Assembly (NCBI RefSeq): GCF_014596085.1
Contig: NZ_JACCJY010000001.1
Span: 580,601-644,600 of the forward strand
Reading direction: 5' to 3'
Length of the DNA stretch: 64,000 bases
Source: Azospirillum tabaci
GTDB taxonomy: Bacteria; Pseudomonadota; Alphaproteobacteria; Azospirillales; Azospirillaceae
The position numbers were made by a program, and so were the translations under genes. The notes beneath the pieces are model-generated. The model worked only from the letters and a program-made list of their open reading frames with translations, was not told where the DNA came from and ran no database searches. Below are positions 48,657 to 57,341 of this stretch, in pieces; position 1 is the stretch's first letter, and every line of letters starts with the position of its first letter.

Positions 48657-50624
48657 GTGTCGAGTCCTCCCGATGCAGCGCGTTGCGGTGGTTCGGCCTT
48701 CACCGTCCGCCGTTGTCCCATAGGCGTGGAGCCCGCTCCGGGTGACCGGGCACTGGCTCGGGTCTGGGCGCCGGCCTGCCGCAGCGTCCACCTGCTGGTC
48801 GGGCCGGAGGAGCGCGCGGTGGCGCTGGACCCGGAAGGCGACGGCTACTTCTCCGCAATGGTGGAGGGGGTGCCGGTGGGCAGCCTCTACCGGTTTCAAC
48901 TCGACGATGGCCCGGCCTTCCCCGATCCGGCCTCCCGCTTCCAGCCCGACGGGCCGGAAGGACCATCGCAGGTCGTGGATGCGTCCGCCTTCGCCTGGAC
49001 CGACACCGGCTGGACGGGCTGCGGCCTGCGCGGGCAGGTGGTCTATGAGATGCACATCGGCACGTTCACGCCGGAGGGCACCTGGGAGGCGGCGGCGCGC
49101 GAACTGCCGCGCTTGGCGGAACTGGGTGTGACGGTCCTCGAACTCATGCCGGTGGCGGAGTTCCCGGGCCGCTTCGGTTGGGGCTATGACGGGGTGGATC
49201 TGTTCGCCCCCACCCGGCTCTACGGCGGGCCGGACGACATGCGGCGCTTTGTGGACCGTGCCCACGCGCTCGGCCTAGCGGTGATTCTGGACGTGGTCTA
49301 CAACCACCTCGGCCCCAGCGGGAATTTCCTGTCCCGCTTCGCCCCGGACTACTTCTCCACCCGCTACGAGAACGAGTGGGGGGACGCGCTCAACTTCGAC
49401 GGTCCGAACTGCGGTCCGGTGCGGGAGTTCTTCCGGGCGAACGCCGCCTTCTGGATCGACGAGTACCATCTCGACGGGCTGCGGCTGGACGCCACCCAGC
49501 AGATGTTCGACCGCTCCACCCCGCACATCATCCAGGAGATCGGGCAGGCCGTCCGCAAGGCGGCGCGTGGGCGCGGCACCCTGCTGATCGGGGAGAACGA
49601 AACCCAGCAAGCCGCCATGGCCACTTCGGTGGAGCGGGGCGGCTGCGGACTGGACGCCCTGTGGAACGACGATTTCCACCACGCGGCGCAGGTCGCGCTG
49701 ACCGGGCGGAACGAGGCCTATTACACCGACTACCGCGGCACGCCGCAGGAGCTGCTGTCGGCCACCAAGCACGGCTTCCTCTACCAGGGGCAATGGTACC
49801 GCTGGCAGGGCAAGCGGCGGGGCTCGCCGGCTTACGGGCTGCCGCGACCGGCCTTCGTCACCTTCCTCCAGAACCACGACCAGATCGCCAATTCGGGCCG
49901 CGGACAACGGGTCCATGCCCTGACCACGCCGGGGCGCTTCCGGGCGCTGACCGCGCTGACCCTGCTCGGTCCCGGCACGCCGATGCTGTTCCAGGGGCAG
50001 GAGTTCGCGGCCAGCGCGCCTTTCCACTACTTCGCCGACCACGAACCCGATCTGGCCGCCCAGGTGGAAACGGGACGGGCGGAGTTCCTGTCCCAGTTTC
50101 CCAGCCTTGCCACCCCCGCCATGCGCGCCCGCCTGACGCGCCCGCAGGACGAGGAGACCTTCCGGCGCAGCAAGCTCGACCACGCGGAACGGGACACCCA
50201 CGCGGAAGTCTGGGCACTGCACCGCGACCTTCTGCGCCTGCGCCGGGAGGACCCGGTGTTCCGCGCCCAGGGCGACGGCGGGCTGGACGGCGCCGTGCTG
50301 GGGGAGGAGGCGTTCGTCCTGCGCTTCTTCGGGCCGGGAGGGGACGGGGACGACCGGCTGCTGCTGGTCAATCTGGGCCGCGACCTGCGGCTGGACGTCC
50401 TGCCGGAACCGCTGCTGGCGCCGCCGGTTGGCAGGGAATGGACGCCGCTGTGGTCCAGCGAGGCTCCCCGCTACGGTGGCTGCGGCATCATCCCGCCGGA
50501 GTCGCCAGACGGCAGTTGGCGGCTTCCCGGCCATGCGGCGGTCGTCCTGACCGTCAAGGACGTCGTTCCAGACGGGGAACGGGCCGAAGGCCACGGCGCA
50601 AGCGCTCAGGAGACCCATGGCTGA
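48657..50624 (+). CDS. treZ: Malto-oligosyltrehalose trehalohydrolase (GH13)
   Basis: TreZ hydrolyses maltooligosyl-trehalose to trehalose. The 655-residue cytoplasmic protein has an N-terminal carbohydrate-binding beta domain, then the GH13 barrel with GWGYDGVDLFAPTRLYGGP, DVVYNHLGPSGN, the nucleophile Asp in DGLRLDATQQ, the acid Glu in LIGENE and QNHDQIAN. Its GTG start at 48657 follows GGTAGGGG. Its usual partner TreY (maltooligosyl trehalose synthase) is not in the window. It overlaps the amylo-glucosidase gene by 8 bp, so both are in one operon. Confidence 0.92.
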   Translation: MSSPPDAARCGGSAFTVRRCPIGVEPAPGDRALARVWAPACRSVHLLVGPEERAVALDPEGDGYFSAMVEGVPVGSLYRFQLDDGPAFPDPASRFQPDGPEGPSQVVDASAFAWTDTGWTGCGLRGQVVYEMHIGTFTPEGTWEAAARELPRLAELGVTVLELMPVAEFPGRFGWGYDGVDLFAPTRLYGGPDDMRRFVDRAHALGLAVILDVVYNHLGPSGNFLSRFAPDYFSTRYENEWGDALNFDGPNCGPVREFFRANAAFWIDEYHLDGLRLDATQQMFDRSTPHIIQEIGQAVRKAARGRGTLLIGENETQQAAMATSVERGGCGLDALWNDDFHHAAQVALTGRNEAYYTDYRGTPQELLSATKHGFLYQGQWYRWQGKRRGSPAYGLPRPAFVTFLQNHDQIANSGRGQRVHALTTPGRFRALTALTLLGPGTPMLFQGQEFAASAPFHYFADHEPDLAAQVETGRAEFLSQFPSLATPAMRARLTRPQDEETFRRSKLDHAERDTHAEVWALHRDLLRLRREDPVFRAQGDGGLDGAVLGEEAFVLRFFGPGGDGDDRLLLVNLGRDLRLDVLPEPLLAPPVGREWTPLWSSEAPRYGGCGIIPPESPDGSWRLPGHAAVVLTVKDVVPDGERAEGHGASAQETHG

Positions 50625-52674
50625 TTTTATCCGCAAGATCACGCGCGACACCCTGCGATCCGCGCCGGATGCCGCGCTGTCCCGCGAGTGGCTGGTTGCC
50701 AACGGCTTGGGCGGTTACGCCTCCTCCTCCCTGTCGGGAGCGGTGACGCGTCGGTATCACGGGTTGCTGGTGGCAGCCCTGCCGGCGCCGCTGGGCCGGG
50801 TGGTGATGCTGAGCCAGCTCAACGACGTGCTGATCCAGCCGGACGGAACCGAGCGGCGGCTGACCGTCCACAACCCGCAGGCGGACCATTGGCCCGACCC
50901 GAATTACCCGTCGGACGCCGCCCCTTCCGGCCTCGCCGAGTTCCGCATGGAATCCGGATTGCCGGTCTGGCGCTATGAATTCGGCGACGTGGTGATCGAG
51001 AAGCAGATCGTGCTGCCGCACCTGCAGAACATCGTCCATGTCACCTACCGGGTGGTCAAGGCGCCGCAGCCGATCTGCCTGCGGCTCCGTCCGGTGATGG
51101 CCTTCCGCAAGCTGGAATCGGCGGTGGACGAGCCGCTGGCCCGCGACTATCGCGTCACCGCCCGCGGTCACGAGTACGAGGTCTGGGCCGGTCCGGAGCT
51201 GCCGGTGCTGCGCATGACCATCGAGGGGGCGGAGCTTCCCCTGACCCTGGACGGCGGGGCGCGGCGCGACATCGTCTATCCGGTGGAGGCGGAGCGCGGC
51301 TACGAATCGCGCGGTTCGTTGTGGACGCCCGGCTATTTCAGCGGTCCGCTCAGCCAGGGCCAGACGCTGAGCTTCGTCGCGGCGACGGAGCCCTGGCAAC
51401 GGCTGTGGGCGCTGCCCCCTTCCGACGTCCTGCGCTTCGAGAAGGAACGGCGCCGCCGCATTGTCGGGACGGCGCACCGCTCGTTGCGCGAAGGAGCGAT
51501 GGCGGAGCTGGTGCTGTCGGCGGACAGCTTCCTGTTCGTGCCGGCGGGCCGCGTCGCCGACCAGATGCGCGCCCGCGCCGAGGGGGACGAGGTGCGCACG
51601 GTGATCGCCGGCTACCACTGGTTCACCGACTGGGGCCGCGACACCATGATCAGCCTGGAGGGGCTGACCCTGACCACCGGGCGCCATATGGAGGCCGGCT
51701 GGATTCTGCGCACCTTCGCGCATTACATCCGCGACGGGTTGATCCCCAACATGTTCCCCGACGGCAAGGACGAAGGGCTGTACCACACCGCCGACGCCAC
51801 CCTGTGGTTCTTCCACGCGCTGAACCGCTACGTCCGCGCGACCGGCGACCGGCACACGCTGCAACTGCTGCTGCCCCGGCTGGTCGAGGTGATCGACCAT
51901 CACCGGCGCGGCACCCGCTTCGGCATCGCCGTGGACCCTGGAGACGGGCTGCTGCGCCAGGGGCGGGAGGGCTACCAGCTCACCTGGATGGACGCGAAGG
52001 TCGAGGATTGGGTGGTCACGCCGCGCCGCGGCAAGGCGGTGGAGATCAACGCGCTCTGGTACAACGCGCTGCGCCTGACCGCCGGCTGGCTGGCGGAGGA
52101 GGGGGACGCCCAAGCGGCCCGCCCGCTCGAGGAGCTGGCGGAACAGGCCCGCGCCTCCTTCAACGCGCGCTTCTGGTGCGCCCAGGCCGGTCATCTGTAC
52201 GACGTGGTGGATGGGGAGCGCGGGGATGACGACGCTTGCCGGCCCAACCAGATTTTCGCCGTCTCGCTCGACAACCCGGTGCTGGACCACGGCCGTTGGG
52301 AGCCGGTGGTGGAGACGGTGCGGCAACGGCTGCTGACCCCGGTCGGGCTGCGCTCGCTGGCGCCGGGGCAGCGCGACTACAAACCGAAATACTTCGGCGA
52401 CCTGCGCGCCCGCGACGCCGCCTATCACCAGGGCACGGTCTGGGGGTGGCTGATCGGTCCCTATGTCGATGCGTGGCTGAAGCTGCATCCGGAGGACAAG
52501 GCGGGGGCGCGGGAGCTGCTCCAGGGCTTCCTGCCGCATCTGGACCAGGCGGGGATCGGCACCATCTCCGAGATCTTCGACGCCGAGCCGCCCTTCAGCC
52601 CGCGCGGCTGCATCTCGCAGGCCTGGAGCGTGGCGGAAGTCCTGCGCTGCTGGGCGGCGACGGCCGAGGATTGA
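50617..52674 (+). CDS. Amylo-alpha-1,6-glucosidase (GDE/GH133)
   Basis: The 685-residue protein has a N-terminal glycogen-debranching-enzyme beta domain (SREWLVANGLGGYASSSLSG) and a C-terminal (alpha/alpha)6 barrel with GYHWFTDWGRDTMISLEGL, PNMFPDGKDEGLYHTADAT, WMDAKVEDWVVTPRRGKAVEI, and YKPKYFGDLRARDAAYHQGTVW. It removes alpha-1,6 glucose branches from glycogen after other enzymes shorten the chains. An AGGAGA ribosome-binding sequence lies in the treZ end. Together with treZ it suggests conversion of glycogen to free glucose and trehalose. Confidence 0.92.
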   Translation: MADFIRKITRDTLRSAPDAALSREWLVANGLGGYASSSLSGAVTRRYHGLLVAALPAPLGRVVMLSQLNDVLIQPDGTERRLTVHNPQADHWPDPNYPSDAAPSGLAEFRMESGLPVWRYEFGDVVIEKQIVLPHLQNIVHVTYRVVKAPQPICLRLRPVMAFRKLESAVDEPLARDYRVTARGHEYEVWAGPELPVLRMTIEGAELPLTLDGGARRDIVYPVEAERGYESRGSLWTPGYFSGPLSQGQTLSFVAATEPWQRLWALPPSDVLRFEKERRRRIVGTAHRSLREGAMAELVLSADSFLFVPAGRVADQMRARAEGDEVRTVIAGYHWFTDWGRDTMISLEGLTLTTGRHMEAGWILRTFAHYIRDGLIPNMFPDGKDEGLYHTADATLWFFHALNRYVRATGDRHTLQLLLPRLVEVIDHHRRGTRFGIAVDPGDGLLRQGREGYQLTWMDAKVEDWVVTPRRGKAVEINALWYNALRLTAGWLAEEGDAQAARPLEELAEQARASFNARFWCAQAGHLYDVVDGERGDDDACRPNQIFAVSLDNPVLDHGRWEPVVETVRQRLLTPVGLRSLAPGQRDYKPKYFGDLRARDAAYHQGTVWGWLIGPYVDAWLKLHPEDKAGARELLQGFLPHLDQAGIGTISEIFDAEPPFSPRGCISQAWSVAEVLRCWAATAED

Positions 52675-52829
52675 TGAGGCCGCCATCCTCAACACGAAGC
52701 CTATGAAAAGCGTCATAAGAACTTAAGGAGAGAGGACACGAAAGCCGCTTGGTTACCGATCGGAAAGCAGAAGCGCGGGAAAGCGCGAATCGATGACGGC
52801 TCTATAACATTGGCGAAACCCACATTTTG

Positions 52830-52859
52830 TTGAAGGTTTCTGCCGCCCGTGCCTATCAT
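52830..52859 (+). promoter_or_regulatory. Predicted promoter of the PAS kinase gene
   Basis: TTGAAG (52830-52835) and TATCAT (52854-52859) are separated by 18 bp, 77 bp upstream of the start codon. The remaining gap 52675-52936 holds no gene. Confidence 0.5.
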
Positions 52860-52936
52860 TGGTGGCGGGTCGAAAAGAAAATGCACGAACACACGGCCGT
52901 GTGACCGACCCGCACAGGATGATGACGGGAGGGGTC

Positions 52937-54103
52937 ATGCTGGCACTGCTGTCGAAGCCCACGCGCCCGGCGGTTGATTGGGGCGGCTTGAGCCGGCGGA
53001 TTCTGGACCAGAGCGCGCAGGCCTGTTGGGTGGTGGATCGCGAACTGGTCACCGTCGGCGTCAACCCGGCGCTGTGCGCGTTGCTCGGTTACCGGGCCGG
53101 CGAGCTGGTCGGAACCCACCTGCTGGCCTATGTGGCCGAAAGCAGCCGGAGCGTCCTGGAACGGCAGGCGGCCATCCGCGACCTGACCCCGCACCGCAGC
53201 TACGACGTCACCCTGATCCGCTCCGACGGGACGCCGCTCCGCGCGATCTTCAACGACTCGCGGCTGGACGGCGAGGACGGCGGGTCGGCGCCGGGCTTCT
53301 GCATCTTCGTCACCGACATCACCCGCCGTTTCGAAGAGGAGACGCAGCGCGCTCTGCGGGTCGACCAGTTGGCGGACGCGGTCGCGCGCATGAACCGCTT
53401 CCTCGGGCAGATCTGCCAGGAGCTGAAGGACCCGCTGAGCGCCATCCTCGGCGCGACGCAGATGATTTCCTCCGACGTGGCGTTTCCCGACCCGGCGGGC
53501 GGCGGCCCCGGCCAGGGGACCGCGCATCTGGGCGCCTACGCGGCGCTGTGCAGCGACGCCGGGCGGCAGATGATGCGGACCATCGAGAATTTATCGCTGT
53601 GGTCCCGCCTGCAATTGAATCAGGTGCCGTTGGACCTGCGGGTCTATGAACTGGGCGGCCTGCTCCAGGACGTGCTGGAGGAGCTGGAGCCGCGCGCCCG
53701 CTCGCGCGACATCCTGATCGTCAACCGCATCGTCGCCACCCCGGTGCTGGGCGACCTGTTCGCGCTGAACACGGTGCTGAAGCATTTGATCGAGAACGCG
53801 GTGCGCTTTTCCCCCTCGGGAAGCATCGTCATGCTGTCCGCCGCCCTGGCGGACGGGGGGGTGACCGTGCGGGTCCAGGACAACGGGCTGGGCATCCCGG
53901 AGGACCTGCAGCCCCATCTGTTCCGCATCGACCCACCCCATGCCGCCCCCGGTGCCGACGGAGAAATGGGGAGCGGCCTTGGCCTGCTGATCTGCAAGGC
54001 TCTGGTGGAGCGCATGGGCGGCGGCATCCGCGTCTTCAGCAAGGTGGGCGGCGGAACCGCGGTCACCGTGACCCTGACCCGGGGATCCTGCACCGGATTG
54101 TAA
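52937..54103 (+). CDS. PAS-domain sensor kinase lacking the conserved His
   Basis: The 388-residue protein has no membrane segment. Residues about 20-130 form a PAS domain (WVVDRELVTVGVNPALCALLGY onward); residues 150-180 are the HisKA region FLGQICQELKDPLSAILG, in which Gln161 replaces the phospho-accepting His of the usual S/HELRTPL box; the codon is CAG. The HATPase_c part has LIENAVRFSPSG (N box), DNGLGIPED (G1) and GSGLGLLICKALVERMGG (G2), all intact. It could bind ATP but not autophosphorylate normally. The ATG at 52937 has a GGGAGGGG sequence before it. No response regulator is adjacent. Confidence 0.88.
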   Translation: MLALLSKPTRPAVDWGGLSRRILDQSAQACWVVDRELVTVGVNPALCALLGYRAGELVGTHLLAYVAESSRSVLERQAAIRDLTPHRSYDVTLIRSDGTPLRAIFNDSRLDGEDGGSAPGFCIFVTDITRRFEEETQRALRVDQLADAVARMNRFLGQICQELKDPLSAILGATQMISSDVAFPDPAGGGPGQGTAHLGAYAALCSDAGRQMMRTIENLSLWSRLQLNQVPLDLRVYELGGLLQDVLEELEPRARSRDILIVNRIVATPVLGDLFALNTVLKHLIENAVRFSPSGSIVMLSAALADGGVTVRVQDNGLGIPEDLQPHLFRIDPPHAAPGADGEMGSGLGLLICKALVERMGGGIRVFSKVGGGTAVTVTLTRGSCTGL

Positions 54104-54617
54104 TACGGGCGAATGGATGGTTGGGCAAACCATGTCCGCCGCTTGGGGGAATGTCGGCGGGATCGGGGTGCCTCATGCGGGGAATCCGAACATTCAGTTG
54201 TCAACAGGGCACAGACCCGCGCGAAATTGCCGCGTGGGCTGTCGGGCAGCAGAATCCAATTGACAGGCGTGAGCGCTGCAACACCTTCCGGAATCTGGAA
54301 AGGCAATGCATTTCAATGGTTTGTGTGACATGCCCAAAAATTAGGCAAATCGCGCTATGGCCTTGTCGCGCTTGACTCGAATCGGAAAAAGCCGGGCCTT
54401 GTCAACACAGTTATCCACAGACTCTGTGGAGAGCCTACGCGGGAGGTGAAGGGAGCGTTCCCCAGCCCATAACCTTTGGCGGGAGGGCCGTCCAATCAGA
54501 ATAAGTACTTCAGATTTTAGGCTCCGCGCATTTTCGCCGCTATAGTGGTCGCGCTTCATCCCGCCGTATTGCCCCAATCCAACCGGCGCCGGATGAGCAG
54601 TGACGGGAGGAGTGCCC
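54104..54617. other. Gene-free region with a DnaA box
   Basis: No gene is supported in this 514-bp stretch. It is more AT-rich than its surroundings near 54330-54550, and TATAGT at 54541-54546 is a possible -10 for the next gene. A consensus DnaA box lies at 54411-54419. Confidence 0.5.
54411..54419 (+). promoter_or_regulatory. Consensus DnaA box
   Basis: TTATCCACA matches the DnaA box at nine of nine positions. It lies alone, so it may be a titration or regulatory site rather than an origin. Confidence 0.45.
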
Positions 54618-54950
54618 ATGCTGGATGTCTATGGGACGTCTTGCCCGGCGGCGCGTCCACGATGGTCATGGCGCGCGGCGACCGGCGAGTCACGAGGCCG
54701 AGGCCGGCAAGGATTTGTCGGGCCGGCGCTGGCGGCGGCGATGCTGTCGGCGTTGATTCTCCATCTGCTGCTGACCCTTGCCGCACATTTGGGCGGGGCC
54801 GACGCGGCGGGTGTGCTGACGGTGGCGGCTGGCATGGCCGCGGTCTTGGCGATCCTGCTGCCCTTCACCCTGCTGTGCGTCCGGCGGGCGCTGGACGCCC
54901 TGTCCGCCGGAGCGGAGCGACGGAGGGATGTGGCCTTGCCTCAGGGTTGA
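54618..54950 (+). CDS. Hypothetical membrane protein (110 aa)
   Basis: The 110-residue product has a polar N-terminus and two hydrophobic helices (LAAAMLSALILHLLLTLAA and AGMAAVLAILLPFTLLCV), ending with an Arg-rich tail. The ATG at 54618 follows GGGAGGAG. No family is recognised. It could be a small inner-membrane protein; the following gene on the same strand starts 102 bp downstream. Confidence 0.6.
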   Translation: MLDVYGTSCPAARPRWSWRAATGESRGRGRQGFVGPALAAAMLSALILHLLLTLAAHLGGADAAGVLTVAAGMAAVLAILLPFTLLCVRRALDALSAGAERRRDVALPQG

Positions 54951-55052
54951 AGCGCCGCCGTTCGGGGAAATCCCGATTGCCCCCTTCTGGAAGTCCGCGC
55001 ATAAAGTGGTGACGCCGTGGCGATGAACGGCGCTGTTCGGCGGGGGCTGTGC

Positions 55053-55430
55053 ATGGGGTTGTTCGATTTTCTCAAGGTGACCGTCAAGGATGAGAAGAAG
55101 GCGGCGCCGCGCCGGCCCAATCCATCCAATGGCCCGTCCGCCGGTTCGGCCAACGTGATCGAGTTCGACGGCAAGAGCTTTCCGTTGGCGGGGGTCAGCC
55201 ACAAGGGCTTCGTGGCGACCGGCTTCGACGGGTCCCTGATCCCCAGCCAGACCGCGCGGATCAGCGTGCGGATCGACGATGCCTGCGGAAAGTTCTCCTT
55301 CGCCGCCACCGTGACCATCGAGGAGGTCAAGGGTGGGTCGGTGTCCGGCGCCTGGAACATGCTGCCGCCGGAGGTCGAGGCGACCATCCGCAAGTACCTG
55401 CAAATCCGCAAGCAGAAGACCGGAAAGTAA
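55053..55430 (+). CDS. Hypothetical PilZ-like small protein
   Basis: The 125-residue protein has a basic amphipathic N-terminus, a Lys/Pro/Asn linker and a beta-rich C-terminal domain: VIEFDGKSFPLAGVSHKGFVATG, then ARISVRIDDACGKFSFAATVTIEE. The strand pattern and the V-S-x-K-G-F element resemble PilZ domains, which bind cyclic di-GMP, but I cannot see the RxxxR motif, so a PilZ-like fold without c-di-GMP binding is the most that can be said. The ATG at 55053 is used; the frame opens 12 codons earlier. Confidence 0.5.
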   Translation: MGLFDFLKVTVKDEKKAAPRRPNPSNGPSAGSANVIEFDGKSFPLAGVSHKGFVATGFDGSLIPSQTARISVRIDDACGKFSFAATVTIEEVKGGSVSGAWNMLPPEVEATIRKYLQIRKQKTGK

Positions 55431-55460
55431 GGGCCTCGACCCGGCTGCGGCCGGCGCCGC

Positions 55461-56822
55461 TCAGTTGGCGGCGCGCAGAGGTGTGTCGCCGGCCTTCGCC
55501 CCGGCCTTCACTCCAGCGTTCACGCCAGCATTGACCAGGGTCGGGGCCATGACCGTGGCCGGCGTGGCGATCTGGTGCATCCGCTCGATCCAATCCGACA
55601 GGGTGACGAACTCGCAGCCCTTCGCCCGCATCGCGGCGATCACGCGGGGCAGGGCGTTGAGGGTGGACGGGTAGGTGGAATGCAGCAGCAGCACGCTGCC
55701 GGTCCCGGCCTCGGTCTTCACGTGCTGCACGATGCGGTCGGGGTCGCGGACCTGCCAGTCGCGGGTGTCCACGGTCCACAGCACCGGGCTCATGCTCTCC
55801 TCGCGGGCGATGGCCAGCAAATCCGGCGTGTAGCGCCCATAGGGTGGACGGAACAGCACCGGGTTGGCGCCGAACCCGCGCAGGATGCGGTTGGCCTCGG
55901 CGATTTCGTGGCGCTGCGCGTCGGGGTCCATGGCGCGCAGGTCGGCGTGGGTCAGGCTGTGGTTGCCGATCTCATGCCCGGCGGCGATGAAATCGCGGAT
56001 CACCTCGCCCTGATTCTCGGCGACGCTGGCGACCGGGAAATAGGTCGCGGGGATCTTCTCGCGGTTCAGCACGTCCAGGATCTGGCGGGTGACCACCCGG
56101 TGCGGCCCGTCGTCGAAAGTGAGGGCGCAGAGGTTCCAGCCCTCCTCCTTCAGCGTCGCCGGCATGACGTCGAGCGCCGTGTCGGGGATCACCGCGCCCA
56201 GCCGGCCCTTGCGGCGGCCGGACTTCTCGATGGCGGCCATGGTCCGGGCGGCTTCCGGGGGGTAGGTGATCGCGACGTCGGCCTTGCCGTCGCCAGCGGG
56301 GCGGGGCGGGGCGAGTTGCGCGCTGTCGGCGGGCGGCTTGGTCTCCGGCGCCTGAAGCGGCGCCTGAAGCGGCGCCTGGGGCGGCACAGGCAGGGGGGCC
56401 GCGTCGAGGACGAGGCAGCCGAACCCGGCACCGAGCATGCGGCGGCACAGCGCCGCCACGTCCAGCCCCACCGGGGCGGTGGCCCGCAACGCGACGCCCT
56501 CGCCCTGGCGCCGCGCGTCGAGCGGAACGACCGCCGGGCTGAGCCCGTCCGCCAGATCGGGCGAGCGGCGGCGCAGGCTGTCCCACGCCCACCAGGCATC
56601 CCCCTCCCTTTGGAAAAGGCCGAGTTGCAGCAGCGACGCTCCATCCGCGGCACGGGCGGCGGTATCCGGGAGCGCCAGCAGCACCCCCGCGGCCAGCGGC
56701 AGCGCGAACAGAGAGGTGCGGAAGCGGCGCGTGCCCGTGAGGAGGCGGGACGTGAGGGAGCGTCCGTGTTCAGGCCGGTTCACACGTTTATCCTCCGGAT
56801 CGTCGCCTTCGTCGAATACCAC
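55461..56822 (-). CDS. SPOR-domain polysaccharide deacetylase (NodB family)
   Basis: The 453-residue protein begins with a cytoplasmic tail and one hydrophobic segment (about residues 35-56, likely signal or anchor). Residues about 60-135 look like a SPOR domain (SLLQLGLFQREGDAWWAW, then a final Cys region LGAGFGCLVLD), which binds peptidoglycan at division sites. Residues about 235-415 form a NodB deacetylase with LTFDDGPH, GHEIGNHSLTHADL, RPPYGRYTPD, DTRDWQV and LLLHSTYP, keeping the Asp and His metal-binding residues. It likely deacetylates septal or lateral peptidoglycan. Short repeats (APLQAPLQAP and AGVNAGVKAGAKAG) lie in the linkers. Confidence 0.85.
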   Translation of the reverse strand: MVFDEGDDPEDKRVNRPEHGRSLTSRLLTGTRRFRTSLFALPLAAGVLLALPDTAARAADGASLLQLGLFQREGDAWWAWDSLRRRSPDLADGLSPAVVPLDARRQGEGVALRATAPVGLDVAALCRRMLGAGFGCLVLDAAPLPVPPQAPLQAPLQAPETKPPADSAQLAPPRPAGDGKADVAITYPPEAARTMAAIEKSGRRKGRLGAVIPDTALDVMPATLKEEGWNLCALTFDDGPHRVVTRQILDVLNREKIPATYFPVASVAENQGEVIRDFIAAGHEIGNHSLTHADLRAMDPDAQRHEIAEANRILRGFGANPVLFRPPYGRYTPDLLAIAREESMSPVLWTVDTRDWQVRDPDRIVQHVKTEAGTGSVLLLHSTYPSTLNALPRVIAAMRAKGCEFVTLSDWIERMHQIATPATVMAPTLVNAGVNAGVKAGAKAGDTPLRAAN

Positions 56823-56888
56823 CCCTTCGGGATTAATTCAAACGGCGTGGATTCCGTTGGTTTCCCTGCTCCGACCGTCCCTTGGGGA

Positions 56889-56914
56889 GGAACCTTCGGT
56901 GTTCCGGCCCGGTT
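56889..56914 (+). promoter_or_regulatory. EcfG-type stress promoter motif (GGAAC-N18-GTT)
   Basis: GGAAC (56889-56893) and CGGTT (56910-56914) have 18 bp between GGAAC and GTT. The DUF2934 gene starts 83 bp downstream. Confidence 0.55.
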
Positions 56915-56996
56915 GTCGGGAAGCGCCCCGGTTGAAGCTCCATCCCACTGGAGGGCACGGGAGGCGCGGAACGAGAACGGAAAGGAGGCAACCCGG

Positions 56997-57290
56997 ATGG
57001 CGGATGATTTGGAAAGCCGGATCAGAGCGCGCGCTCACCAGATCTGGGAGCGCGAAGGCCGTCCGGAGGATCGCGCCGCGGACCACTGGACGCTGGCCAG
57101 CGAGGAAATCGCCATCGAGGACAATTACCGGGACACCTTGCGCCCGAACCCGGCCCGCGGCCCCGACGACACCGCCGAGCGGACCGAGCCGGTCGAACCG
57201 GTGCTGAGCATGGAAAACCAAGGCGAGATGCCGGGCATCGCCGACCAGGGCGAGGAGTTCCGCATTCCCGGCCGAGCCCGCGACTCCTGA
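56997..57290 (+). CDS. DUF2934-family protein
   Basis: The 97-residue product starts MADDLESRIRARAHQIWERE and carries the DUF2934 signature DHWTLASEEIA. It is acidic and hydrophilic, likely soluble. An AAAGGAGG sequence directly precedes the ATG. DUF2934 proteins occur in alphaproteobacteria, often near stress genes; function unknown. It is upstream of the HPF-CSD gene on the same strand by 51 bp and may share its transcript. Upstream is an EcfG-type motif. Confidence 0.82.
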   Translation: MADDLESRIRARAHQIWEREGRPEDRAADHWTLASEEIAIEDNYRDTLRPNPARGPDDTAERTEPVEPVLSMENQGEMPGIADQGEEFRIPGRARDS

Positions 57291-57341
57291 ACGCGGCCCG
57301 CGTCGCGCCGCTTTCCTCACGTCGTGCTTAAAGAGGACCCC

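Noticed and set aside
54113..54375. Short plus-strand frames in the 54.1-54.4 kb gap
   Set aside because: Two overlapping frames of about 70-84 codons lack ribosome-binding signals and GC-rich third positions, so they are not supported.
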